Below are positions 1-6,426 of a stretch of DNA of 6,928 nucleotides, piece after piece. The position numbers and the translations under genes were made by a program. How positions within the stretch are numbered: the stretch's first letter is position 1; each line of letters begins with the position of its first letter. Below the pieces are notes generated by a model that was not told the DNA's origin, made no database searches, and saw nothing but the letters and a program-made list of their open reading frames with translations. The DNA comes from Bacillota bacterium (lineage in GTDB: Bacteria > Bacillota > Clostridia > Christensenellales > Borkfalkiaceae): assembly GCA_003343995.1 (NCBI GenBank), contig QAKE01000001.1, positions 1-6,928 of the forward strand, in the 5' to 3' direction.

Positions 1-455
1 GCCCGGAGCACCGTCATCACGGCATTGCACAAGGCTGAAGAAAACGGCCTCTCGTGGAATGCGGTGAAGAACCTTGGCTCTGAGGAAGTGGCCCGTAAGC
101 TGTACCCTGCCACATCTATGGGGCAGCAGTACAGTATGCCGGACTACGAGTGGGTCCACAAGGAAATGCAGAAGAGCGGCGTCACGCTCAGCCTGCTGTG
201 GGTGGAGTATTGCGAACGGTGCCGCCAAAACGGTGAGCTCCCCTACAAGTCCACGCAGTTCAACAAGTACTACGCCGACTATGTTCACAAAACGAAAGCG
301 ACCATGCACCTGGAGCACAAGCCCGGTGAGAACCTCCAGGTGGACTGGGCCGGTCAGACCGCTGGGATTACGGACACGGACACCGGCGAGCGCCTGCCCG
401 CCTATCTCTTTGTAGCAGTGCTTCCGTACAGCGGCTACGCCTATATCCTGATAAT
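1..455 (+). pseudogene. istA: IS21-family transposase IstA, fragment (both ends missing)
   Basis: IstA is the DDE recombinase subunit of IS21-type insertion sequences and normally works with the ATPase IstB. Reading frame 1 is open from the first base, so the N-terminus lies outside the window. About 150 residues resemble the middle of IstA: the end of the helix-turn-helix region (ARSTVITALHKAEE), the linker, and the start of the integrase core at QVDWAG, where the Asp encoded at 343-345 is the first catalytic acid of the DDE triad. After LPYSGYAYI (about 447) the family resemblance stops and the frame runs on as non-homologous residues to 741. The second and third catalytic acids and the whole of IstB are missing, so the fragment cannot be active. 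The family call rests on remembered motifs, not a search. The exact break is uncertain by about 15 bases because it abuts another transposase remnant. Confidence 0.8.
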
Positions 456-462
456 GGAGAGT

Positions 463-858
463 GGTGGCCGGCGTCCGGTAACTCACCACACAGGCTGTTC
501 CCACCGCCAGCATACAGGCAGTATTGCTGAAAAGTCCCATCGCGTCAAGATCCATGCTCGTGTCCAGCAGATATGCCGTTGCCCTTGGTTTCTCTGCAGC
601 CCAGACAGCAGGTACACATCACCGGTACTCCACTTCCTCCATCACGGTTTTGAGCGTGGCAGATCGGTAGCCCTGGTACATCTCCCTGGTCCCATTACTG
701 AGCAAGTGTGCGGTCCGCCGTCTCAATGCACTTGCACATAATATTGCGTCCCAGATGGAGAATCGCCTCGTAACCACCTTCTCCAACGTGCCGATATCAA
801 CGAACTTCTCGCCCCACTGAAAAATTCTCTTGCCTTGTTGCTCTGTTCTTGCTACCAT
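463..858 (-). pseudogene. ISLre2/UPF0236-type transposase, N-terminal remnant with in-frame stop
   Basis: The minus strand encodes 79 residues from an ATG at 858, with an AAGGAG ribosome site at 869-874. It then meets TGA at 619-621, and the same frame continues open through YLLDTSMDLDAMGLFSNT and SYR to about 463. The pattern GTREMYQGYRSATLKTVMEEVEYR(stop), 15 more residues, YLLD, then GL.S, then SYR matches the N-terminal half of ISLre2-family (UPF0236) transposases as I remember them. In that family an Arg normally follows EVEYR, with the same spacing to YLLD. The TGA therefore looks like a CGA to TGA nonsense mutation rather than the real end. The catalytic C-terminal half is absent because the reading ends where the IS21 fragment begins. 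The element is dead. Its family assignment is by motif only and would need a protein search to confirm. Confidence 0.65.
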
Positions 859-1228
859 AGCCCTGGGGCTCCTTTGCAGCAGCTGTGTTTACTCGACTCA
901 TAATTCTACTGGCTTTGGAGTCCCAAGGTAAGTGGTTGTTTACCGTTTCCCTTTTTCCTTTGTCAACGAAAGCTTTACACTAACTCTCAAGATCTCAAGT
1001 CATATTCCCTTTCTGTTTTCCCCCCTTGACGTTTCAAGTCACCGCCCCGGATTGATGGTTTTCAGTCTCTTTTATCTTAGCTCGGCGATTGCCCCATCTT
1101 TGTCTATTGCCCCCCAAATACTGATACTCCCAGTCCTTCGACGCGGCGGTAGTTTTGGATAGCTATGCTTCTTTGATTGTATGGTTTCGCTCTTTTGTGT
1201 CTTACGCATGATAGTCTGATTTCGTCCC
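859..1228. other. Non-coding stretch: upstream end of the ISLre2-type remnant
   Basis: No convincing gene is seen. The part next to 858 holds the ribosome site of the antisense transposase remnant and probably its 5' untranslated end. The word TCAAGTCA occurs twice (near 994 and 1036), and CTTGACGTTTCAAG around 1025-1038 is a small dyad. I cannot locate the outer terminal repeat of the insertion sequence, so the boundary with regulator-associated DNA is unknown. A 76-codon plus-strand reading frame at 932-1162 lacks a ribosome site and protein-like composition. Confidence 0.5.
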
Positions 1229-1258
1229 TTTATCAATGCACGCCTTGGCATTGATAAA
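1229..1258. promoter_or_regulatory. 11-bp inverted repeat, probable operator upstream of lysR
   Basis: TTTATCAATGC (1229-1239) and GCATTGATAAA (1248-1258) are perfect inverted arms around an 8-base spacer. The right arm covers the proposed -35 box of the regulator gene. LysR-type proteins bind interrupted dyads and commonly repress their own promoter, so self-control by the downstream gene is the simplest reading. The strict T-N11-A form is not met (the nearest symmetric pair is T-N12-A). No binding is shown by the sequence itself. Confidence 0.55.
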
Positions 1259-1280
1259 ACAAATACTTATGTGCTATTAT
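1251..1280 (+). promoter_or_regulatory. Candidate sigma-A promoter for lysR
   Basis: TTGATA (1251-1256) and TATTAT (1275-1280) each match the vegetative consensus at five of six positions and are 18 bases apart. This would start a transcript near 1287, about 34 bases before the chosen start codon. The -35 box lies inside the right arm of the dyad. Confidence 0.55.
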
Positions 1281-1320
1281 TACAATATCAAATTTCTTGA
1301 AACGGTGGCGAGGCGTTGCT

Positions 1321-2214
1321 ATGGACATCAAGCAAATCTCATACTTTATGGCCGTTGCGCAGGAGGGCAGCTTTTCCCGCGCCGCTGAAAAGCTGGAGGT
1401 GTCACAGCCGACGCTTTCCATGGCTGTTAAGAAGCTGGAGGAGGAGCTGGGCGCCGAGCTGTTCTACTCCTTTAACAGAAGGCAGAACCTCACGGACGAG
1501 GGACTGCGCCTGAAGGAGGGCGCCGCGAAGCTGCTGGAGGTCTACCAGGAGACCATAGAAAATGTAAAGCTCTCCGACCATGTCGGCTCTGGTGTCGTCA
1601 CGCTGGGACTCTCCCCGCTGTTTGGCGCCTGCTTCTTTGGCGATCTGATCCCCAGCTTTGCCGCAGCCTATCCCGATATCAAGATCAATATGATTGAGGA
1701 CGGCGCCAACAAGATCGATGAGCTGGTGGAGAGGGGGGAGGTCGATCTGGCCGTGACCCTGAACACGGAGCGGACAGCCTCGTTTGCCAGCTGCCATTTT
1801 TCCACCCAGAGAAATGTGGCCCTTCTGCACAAGAACCACCCCCTGTCGAATGCCAGGAACATCACGGTCACCGATTTGAAGGAGGATTCCTTTGCGATCT
1901 TCAACCAGGATTTTATCCTGAACCGACAGATCATGTCCGCCTGTCATGCAGCCGGCTTCCGGCCCAAGATCGCGCTGCTCAGCTCCCAGTGGGACTTTAT
2001 GGTGGAGCTGGTGTCGCGGAACCGCGCCGTCTCCATTCTGCCGAAGCCGGTGCTGGACAAGCACCCCGACCCCAACGTGGTCTGTGTCCCACTGACGGAC
2101 AGCATGAAGTACTGGGACATTGTGCTGGCCTGGAACAAGCAAAAGTATATGTCCAAGTCCTGCCGCCTGTTTTTGGAGTACATTAGGAAAAATCTCCCTG
2201 CGGATGATCTTTGA
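1321..2214 (+). CDS. LysR-type transcriptional regulator
   Basis: This is a 297-residue protein of normal LysR-family length. Residues 1-60 form the winged helix-turn-helix (MDIKQISYFMAVAQEGSFSR, then AAEKLEVSQPTLSMAVKKLE), followed by a linker helix to about residue 85. Residues 90-290 form the effector-binding domain, with the usual features: G.SPLFG near 97-102, VDLAVTLN at 141-148, a C..AGF.P segment at 208-215 and a LV.RNRAVSILP segment at 230-241. Such proteins are cytoplasmic tetramers that bind DNA and respond to small molecules. The ATG at 1321 is chosen over the TTG at 1297 because MDI..I.YF is the family's usual N-terminus and GAGG lies at 1310-1313. The gene has its own promoter, dyad and terminator, so it is probably monocistronic. 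Its effector and targets are unknown. On the left, where a divergent target is often found, there is only transposon debris. Confidence 0.9.
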   Translation: MDIKQISYFMAVAQEGSFSRAAEKLEVSQPTLSMAVKKLEEELGAELFYSFNRRQNLTDEGLRLKEGAAKLLEVYQETIENVKLSDHVGSGVVTLGLSPLFGACFFGDLIPSFAAAYPDIKINMIEDGANKIDELVERGEVDLAVTLNTERTASFASCHFSTQRNVALLHKNHPLSNARNITVTDLKEDSFAIFNQDFILNRQIMSACHAAGFRPKIALLSSQWDFMVELVSRNRAVSILPKPVLDKHPDPNVVCVPLTDSMKYWDIVLAWNKQKYMSKSCRLFLEYIRKNLPADDL

Positions 2215-2222
2215 CTATATTG

Positions 2223-2256
2223 AAAAGGCCTCTCGGGTAGAGGGGCCTTTTATTAT
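2223..2256 (+). terminator. Intrinsic terminator of lysR
   Basis: AAAAGGCCTCTC (2223-2234) and GAGGGGCCTTTT (2240-2251) form a 12-bp stem with one G-U pair and the loop GGGTA. The stem begins eight bases after the regulator's stop codon, and the T-rich arm runs into TATTATATATTTTT. Confidence 0.88.
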
Positions 2257-2527
2257 ATATTTTTATAATAAATTTGATATTTTATTTATATTTTTTAGTA
2301 TTTTATATAAATATTAAAAATATAATTCTATTTTTCTTATTATTGCTTTTGATAAATCCACATTCTATACTGTAATCAACAGGAGAGACGGCCGTGTCAT
2401 CATCGGCGGTGCCATACTGAAGAGGGTACCATCTTCAATATACTTGCCTTTGATGTCCTCCAAGACAAATTCATCAAAAAGAGAAGGCGGGATTGCCTGT
2501 GCATTTTTATATGAGGAGACGGGATTT
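2257..2527. promoter_or_regulatory. AT-rich spacer and leader region before the membrane hydrolase
   Basis: The first part is extremely AT-rich: 2251-2350 contains only six G or C bases. At its right edge TTGATA (2349-2354) and TGTAAT (2371-2376), 16 bases apart, are a candidate promoter with an AT-rich upstream stretch that could act as an UP element. That would leave a leader of roughly 145 bases. AGGAG at 2381-2385 sits eight bases before a GTG, but the frame it opens closes after eight codons, so I do not call a gene. The minus strand of 2365-2510 reads like a protein end and is treated as a finding. Confidence 0.4.
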
Positions 2528-4351
2528 ATGAAAAAGAAATCTAAAAACCGCGTATTGATATGGGTATCCCTTTTACTGTGCCTGATCAGTATGGTTGGCG
2601 CTTGGGCTTTGCAAATTGATTTTGGCAATATCACTGTTAAAGATGTCCGTACTGTTGCTCCAAACGGTAAAATTCTGCCGGGAACGCTGTATGTTCCGGC
2701 AACTGCGACAGCTGAAAATCCGGCTCCGGCAGTTGTCAATATCCATGGCTGGTGGAAGACCCGTGAAGCGGAGCAGTCTTTGTCTTTGGAGTTGGCTCGC
2801 CGTGGATACGTTGTTTTCAACATCGACATGTCGGGCCACGGTGACAACGAAATCTGGGATGATGACGTAAGCCGGGGCGACGATGTTTATGGTGCTCTCA
2901 AAATGCTGGAAGATATTGTATATGTCGATTCGACGAGAATCGGCGCCACCGGTCACTCTTCCGGCGGCTCTGCCATTGATGCCGCGTTTACAACCGCGCA
3001 AAATGCCGGCGGCGTAAATTTTATCTCCATGCTCTTTGTCGGCAAGGATCCCACTTATCGGGATGCTGACGGAAACTATAACAACAAGTATGGCGGCATT
3101 GACGTGGGCGGCATCGCAAGTCAGTATGACGACTGGTACTATAACAATGCCGATGAAAATGGAGAGTGGAGAAACGCGCCTCGTGATTATTTGAAGACGG
3201 AGTATGCCAGAGCCTTTGTTGGCTTTGGAGATCCGTCTAATGTAGACGGCAACGTAGTCAGCGGCCAGTATTACACCCAGGAAATTGACGGAAAAACTGC
3301 CAGCCGTGTCCTGTATAATCCTGTGCAGATTCACTCTTGGAATGTTCTTTCCCCCACTGTTATAAAGTATGCGGTTGAGTATTTCGAGAATACCATTCCC
3401 ACCGGCACATCCCTTTCCAGCAGCAACCAGATCGGCCTTCTGCGGGAGTGCTTTACTGCAATCGGCATTGTTGGCTTCTTTATGTTTGCTGTCTGCTTCT
3501 GCGTTGCACTGCTGTCTACTCCCACATTTGCACCGCTAAAAACCGACGAAGCTGTGGCTCCCGTACCGCTTTCCGGCAAGGGCAAATGGTGGTTCTGGGG
3601 CGGTCTCACGGCATCCGCGCTGTTTGGCTTCTGGACGCTGCGCCCCATTGGCGAGTTCTTCTATGTAAAACTTACGCCCATGTTCCCCTGTGAGCTTCCC
3701 GCTATTTTAGGCGTGTGGGGTGCCGTCTCGGCACTGTTCACTGTCATCCTTTTGGCGTTGAACTACCATTTTGTAGGAAAGAAAAACGGCCAATCCCTTC
3801 ATGATTCCGGTGTAATTCCTCAGAAGAAGACCCTGTGGAAAACCATTGTTTTGGCCTTGATTGTGGTCACCGTGACATACAGCCTTGTGTTCCTGGCCAA
3901 CTACCTCTTTAAGTCTGATTTCCGGTTCTGGGCATTGGCCATCAGAGCGTTTACCGCTGACCGCATCCGTCTCATCTTGACATATATTTTGCCGTTCCTA
4001 GTGTTCTACATTGTAAATTCCGTTGCAGTCAATTGCTTTAACTATCACACCATTTGCGGTAAAGAATGGATCAATCTCGCGGTGCTTTCAGTTTTTAACG
4101 CGCTGCCCTGCATCATTTACATTGTAATCCAGTATACAGCTTTTCTCTCAACCGGCTATTCCATGTGGCATCTGACGGAAGCTGCGCAGGCGGTTCCGGG
4201 CTGGTCTTACGCGCTGATCCCAATTTTGATGATTGCGCCCATTATTTCTCGTAAAATCTATAAGGCGACAAAAAACCCTTATCTCGGCGGTCTGATTAAC
4301 GGAATCATCATGGCCACGATTTGTATTACAAACACTGTTGTAAACCTATAA
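2528..4351 (+). CDS. Membrane-anchored alpha/beta hydrolase with multi-span C-terminal domain
   Basis: The protein has 607 residues. The ATG at 2528 is chosen because AGGAG (2514-2518) stands nine bases upstream and the N-terminus is a typical signal anchor (MKKKSKNR, then a hydrophobic stretch at 9-28). Residues about 40-290 are an alpha/beta-hydrolase fold: HGWW at 73-76 as probable oxyanion segment, GHSSG at 142-146 giving nucleophile Ser144, and His269 in IHSW as likely catalytic His. The acid is not certain. Hydrophobic segments near 304-330, 354-372, 389-412, 436-461, 482-503, 513-540, 558-575 and 585-604 follow. Lys/Arg-rich loops at 337-353, 417-438 and 575-582 fit an N-in protein with the catalytic domain outside. 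The substrate is unknown; esters or peptides are possible. It lies 45 bases before the dehydrogenase pair with no clear terminator, but it is visibly less GC-rich than those genes, suggesting a different origin. Confidence 0.8.
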   Translation: MKKKSKNRVLIWVSLLLCLISMVGAWALQIDFGNITVKDVRTVAPNGKILPGTLYVPATATAENPAPAVVNIHGWWKTREAEQSLSLELARRGYVVFNIDMSGHGDNEIWDDDVSRGDDVYGALKMLEDIVYVDSTRIGATGHSSGGSAIDAAFTTAQNAGGVNFISMLFVGKDPTYRDADGNYNNKYGGIDVGGIASQYDDWYYNNADENGEWRNAPRDYLKTEYARAFVGFGDPSNVDGNVVSGQYYTQEIDGKTASRVLYNPVQIHSWNVLSPTVIKYAVEYFENTIPTGTSLSSSNQIGLLRECFTAIGIVGFFMFAVCFCVALLSTPTFAPLKTDEAVAPVPLSGKGKWWFWGGLTASALFGFWTLRPIGEFFYVKLTPMFPCELPAILGVWGAVSALFTVILLALNYHFVGKKNGQSLHDSGVIPQKKTLWKTIVLALIVVTVTYSLVFLANYLFKSDFRFWALAIRAFTADRIRLILTYILPFLVFYIVNSVAVNCFNYHTICGKEWINLAVLSVFNALPCIIYIVIQYTAFLSTGYSMWHLTEAAQAVPGWSYALIPILMIAPIISRKIYKATKNPYLGGLINGIIMATICITNTVVNL

Positions 4352-4361
4352 ATCCCCTAAA

Positions 4362-4375
4362 AAATCAGCTGATTT
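4362..4375. promoter_or_regulatory. 14-base perfect palindrome between hydrolase and dehydrogenase genes
   Basis: AAATCAGCTGATTT is self-complementary and ends 21 bases before the dehydrogenase start codon. It has no loop and no T-run, so it is a poor terminator; a protein-binding site is more likely if it has any role. A weak -10-like TATAAA (4347-4352) overlaps the hydrolase stop codon just upstream, but no good -35 accompanies it. Confidence 0.25.
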
Positions 4376-4396
4376 CTCGCAGAAAGGACTTCTGAT

Positions 4397-5170
4397 ATGG
4401 TCAAAAAATCCGCATTGATCACCGGCGCCGCGTCCGGCATCGGCAAGGCCTGCGCCCAGCGCATGGCAAAGGAGGGCTACGGCGTGGTCGTGGCCGACGT
4501 GAATCTGCCCGCCGCCGAGGCTTTGGTCCAGGAGTTGACCGCTGCCGGCTGCTCCGCCATCACCGTCCACATGGACGTGTCCAACGAGGAGGAGGTAGAG
4601 GCCGGCTTCGACAAGATGGTGGAGACCTACGGTTCCTGCGACCTGGTCATGTCTAACGCCGGCGTCCAGATCGTCCACCCCTTTGACGAGTACCCCTTCG
4701 CGGACTGGAAGAAGATGATGTCCATTCACGCCGACGGCGCGTTCCTGGTGTCCCGGGCCGCGTTCCGACGTATGAAGGCCTCCGGAAAGGGCGGCCGCAT
4801 CGTGTTCACCGGCTCTGTCCAGACCTTCGTCGGCTCCAAGCTGAAGGAGCCCTACAATTTCGTGAAGCACGGCGTGGCGGGTCTGGCCAAGTCCATCGCC
4901 CGGGAGGGCGCCGACTACGGCATTTACACCTACACCATTTGCCCCAGCTTTATCAAGACCCCGCTGGTGGAAAAGCAGATCCCCGAGCAGGCCGCCTCCC
5001 TTGGCATCACCGAGGAGGAGGTCGTGAAAAACATCATGCTGCGGGACACCGTGGACGGTCAGTTCACCACCGTGGAGGATGTGGCCAACACCCTGGCCTT
5101 TCTGGCTAATGACCAAGGCGCTCTCACCGGCCAGTCCCTGCGCCTGACCCACGGCTGGGCCATGATGTGA
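4397..5170 (+). CDS. Short-chain dehydrogenase, 3-hydroxybutyrate dehydrogenase-like
   Basis: This 257-residue classical SDR oxidises or reduces a hydroxyl/keto group with NAD(P)H in the cytoplasm. Visible parts are the cofactor motif TGAASGIG (9-16), MDV (59-61), NAG (87-89), Ser140 and the YNFVK box with Tyr153 and Lys157, 13 residues apart as expected. The C-terminal half resembles bacterial D-3-hydroxybutyrate dehydrogenase: CPSFIKTPLVEKQI (182-195), the QFTTVEDVA segment and a final TGQSLRLTHGW. Asp34 after the second strand suggests NAD rather than NADP. The usual catalytic Asn, seven residues after the conserved Trp (Trp104), is His111 here. AAGGA at 4384-4388 is the ribosome site. The downstream hydroxyacyl-CoA dehydrogenase gene starts 12 bases after the stop, so the two are almost certainly co-transcribed. 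Substrate assignment is by similarity; another 3-hydroxy acid or a polyol remains possible. Confidence 0.85.
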   Translation: MVKKSALITGAASGIGKACAQRMAKEGYGVVVADVNLPAAEALVQELTAAGCSAITVHMDVSNEEEVEAGFDKMVETYGSCDLVMSNAGVQIVHPFDEYPFADWKKMMSIHADGAFLVSRAAFRRMKASGKGGRIVFTGSVQTFVGSKLKEPYNFVKHGVAGLAKSIAREGADYGIYTYTICPSFIKTPLVEKQIPEQAASLGITEEEVVKNIMLRDTVDGQFTTVEDVANTLAFLANDQGALTGQSLRLTHGWAMM

Positions 5171-5182
5171 CGGAGGCCCGCC

Positions 5183-6115
5183 ATGGAAAAGATCGCGGTA
5201 TACGGCTCCGGCACCATCGGCTCCTGCCAGGCCACACTGGTCATCGGCCACGGCCTGCCCTGCGTGGTCATCGGCCACTCGGAGCGGGGGCTGGAGCGCT
5301 GCCGGAACGCCATTGTCCGGAACTGGGACGACCTGATCGCCGAGGGCCTTGCCACAGAGGCCAACAAAAATGCGGCCCTGGCCCTGCTGACCGTCACCAA
5401 CGACCCCGCCGCCCTGGAGGGCTGCACCTTCGTGTTCGAGGCCGTGGCCGAGGGGACGGAGCAGAAGCAGACGGTGTACCGGGCCATTGAGCGGTACGCG
5501 GCCCCCAACGCCGTCATCGCCTCCTGCACCTCCTCCATCGACGCGGAGATCTTGGCGGGTCTGACGGAAAAGCCGGAGAACCTGCTGATCGCCCATCCCT
5601 TCCAGCCGGTGCATATGCTGCCGCTGGTGGAGGTGGTGCGCCAACAGAAGACCACTGACAAGACCGTCTCCCGGACACTGGCTCTTCTGGAGACCCTCCA
5701 CCGCCAGGTGGTGGTGCTGAACCGCAGCGTGCCTGGCATGCTGGTGAACCGGTTTGCCCAGGCGCTGTTCCGGGAGTCCATCTACCTCATTGAACAGGGC
5801 GTCACCACCGCCGCCGACATCGACAAGGCGGTGAAGTACGCCATGGGCATGCGGTACGCCTCCATCGGCCTTCTGGAGTACTTTGACGCCGTGGGCTACG
5901 ACCTGGAGAGCACCATTGCCAAAAATGTCTACCCTGACCTGTGCGACACGAAGGAGATCCAGGAACTGGTGAAGGCCGGTCTGGCCTCCGGCAAGACCGG
6001 CCAGGCGGCAGGAGAGGGCCTGTTCGACTGGTCCCAAAAGAACGCCGACGATTTCCGCCGCCGCAAGCAAAGCCCCTACTTCGACGGGGTGAAAGAGTGG
6101 ACCATGCCTATCTAA
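5183..6115 (+). CDS. 3-hydroxyacyl-CoA dehydrogenase-family oxidoreductase
   Basis: This 310-residue protein is of the HAD/lambda-crystallin fold. A Rossmann domain begins with GSGTIG (8-13) and FEAVAE lies at 85-90. The active-site set is present: Ser117/Ser118 in CTSSID, His138 in AHPFQP, Glu150 in PLVEVV and Asn189 in MLVNR. The helical C-terminal domain starts near 184 and contains the typical GKTGQAAGEGLFDW ending (270-283). It is longer than the usual 282-residue butyryl-CoA-pathway enzyme, with a charged tail (FRRRKQSPYF). The AHPFQPVHMLP wording and tail resemble carnitine 3-dehydrogenase and L-gulonate dehydrogenase relatives as well, so a free 3-hydroxy acid substrate is possible. 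GGAGG at 5172-5176, six bases before ATG, is a strong ribosome site. Pairing with an SDR of 3-hydroxybutyrate type suggests 3-hydroxy-acid catabolism or interconversion. No thiolase, CoA-transferase or transporter is seen in the window. Confidence 0.88.
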   Translation: MEKIAVYGSGTIGSCQATLVIGHGLPCVVIGHSERGLERCRNAIVRNWDDLIAEGLATEANKNAALALLTVTNDPAALEGCTFVFEAVAEGTEQKQTVYRAIERYAAPNAVIASCTSSIDAEILAGLTEKPENLLIAHPFQPVHMLPLVEVVRQQKTTDKTVSRTLALLETLHRQVVVLNRSVPGMLVNRFAQALFRESIYLIEQGVTTAADIDKAVKYAMGMRYASIGLLEYFDAVGYDLESTIAKNVYPDLCDTKEIQELVKAGLASGKTGQAAGEGLFDWSQKNADDFRRRKQSPYFDGVKEWTMPI

Positions 6116-6251
6116 ACCCGACACCTTTCTTTTTCCTTTTCGCAGCACCTCCGGGCCGAATACAGAAGCTATACTACCAAATTGTTCAAATTCGTCCTTG
6201 ACAATTTCAATATTTCAAGTTCTTATTGTGGTGGCAAGAACTTCTTCCGAA
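6116..6251. promoter_or_regulatory. Intergenic region with a consensus -35 and a short dyad
   Basis: No gene is seen. TTGACA (6198-6203) is a perfect -35 box; 17 bases later TCTTAT (6221-6226) is a weak -10. AAGTTCTT (6217-6224) and AAGAACTT (6236-6243) are inverted arms around 11 bases, overlapping the -10 and the expected start point near 6233. A transcript from here would run straight into the hairpin at 6252-6293. Confidence 0.35.
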
Positions 6252-6293
6252 CAAAGAACCGTCTCCGCCGATTTTGACGGAGACGGTTCTTTG
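6252..6293. terminator. 16-bp perfect hairpin, probable terminator of the dehydrogenase operon
   Basis: CAAAGAACCGTCTCCG (6252-6267) and CGGAGACGGTTCTTTG (6278-6293) are perfect inverted arms with a 10-base loop. The A-rich and T-rich arm ends make it potentially bidirectional. There is no separate T-run after the stem (GACCAATA follows), so termination strength is uncertain. It stands about 137 bases after the last dehydrogenase codon, with no other strong hairpin before it. Confidence 0.6.
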
Positions 6294-6426
6294 ACCAATA
6301 CGCTGACCAATATCAGCAAAGCAACAGATGGACACAGTGGACAAGGCAGAAATTTATACCCGCAGAAAGCGGGGCCAAAAGTGTCGGAAAGCACCCAATA
6401 GCAGGGCTTTGACGCCCCGACGTATC
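6294..6426. other. Non-coding flank of the attachment site with short repeats
   Basis: No gene is seen and there is no tRNA 5' half: no D-arm and no acceptor strand GGAGACT at the expected place near 6396. Short words ACGCTGACC (6300-6308) and CGGAAAGCACC (6385-6395) recur on the other side of the tRNA fragment. TGACCAATA occurs twice, starting at 6292 and 6304. The stretch may be the end of an integrated element carrying recombinase-binding sites; this is inference. Confidence 0.35.

Noticed and set aside
932..1162. 76-codon plus-strand frame
   Set aside because: No ribosome site, low-complexity Ser/Phe/Leu/Pro-rich translation, and placement in the upstream region of an antisense insertion-sequence remnant.
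1402..2142. Minus-strand frame of 246 codons
   Set aside because: Antisense to the LysR gene, without a ribosome site or domain resemblance.
2394..2420. GTG-started eight-codon leader peptide after AGGAG
   Set aside because: Too short to support; no regulatory codon run and no attenuator-like alternative hairpins are seen.
2444..2527. Upstream start for the membrane hydrolase
   Set aside because: It would put a polar, poorly conserved-looking extension before a good signal anchor. The ATG at 2528 has AGGAG at proper spacing and the Lys-rich start expected of an anchor.
4326..4343. TTACAA-N6-TTGTAA dyad at the hydrolase 3' end
   Set aside because: Short arms inside coding sequence, expected by chance in AT-richer DNA.
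4346..6148. Long minus-strand open frame of 600 codons
   Set aside because: It lies fully antisense to two well-supported dehydrogenase genes. GC-rich codons leave few stops on the opposite strand, and its Gly/His/Leu-rich translation matches no fold.
6198..6401. 67-codon frame starting at TTG
   Set aside because: The start codon is part of a -35-like box, there is no ribosome site, and the frame runs through a hairpin.
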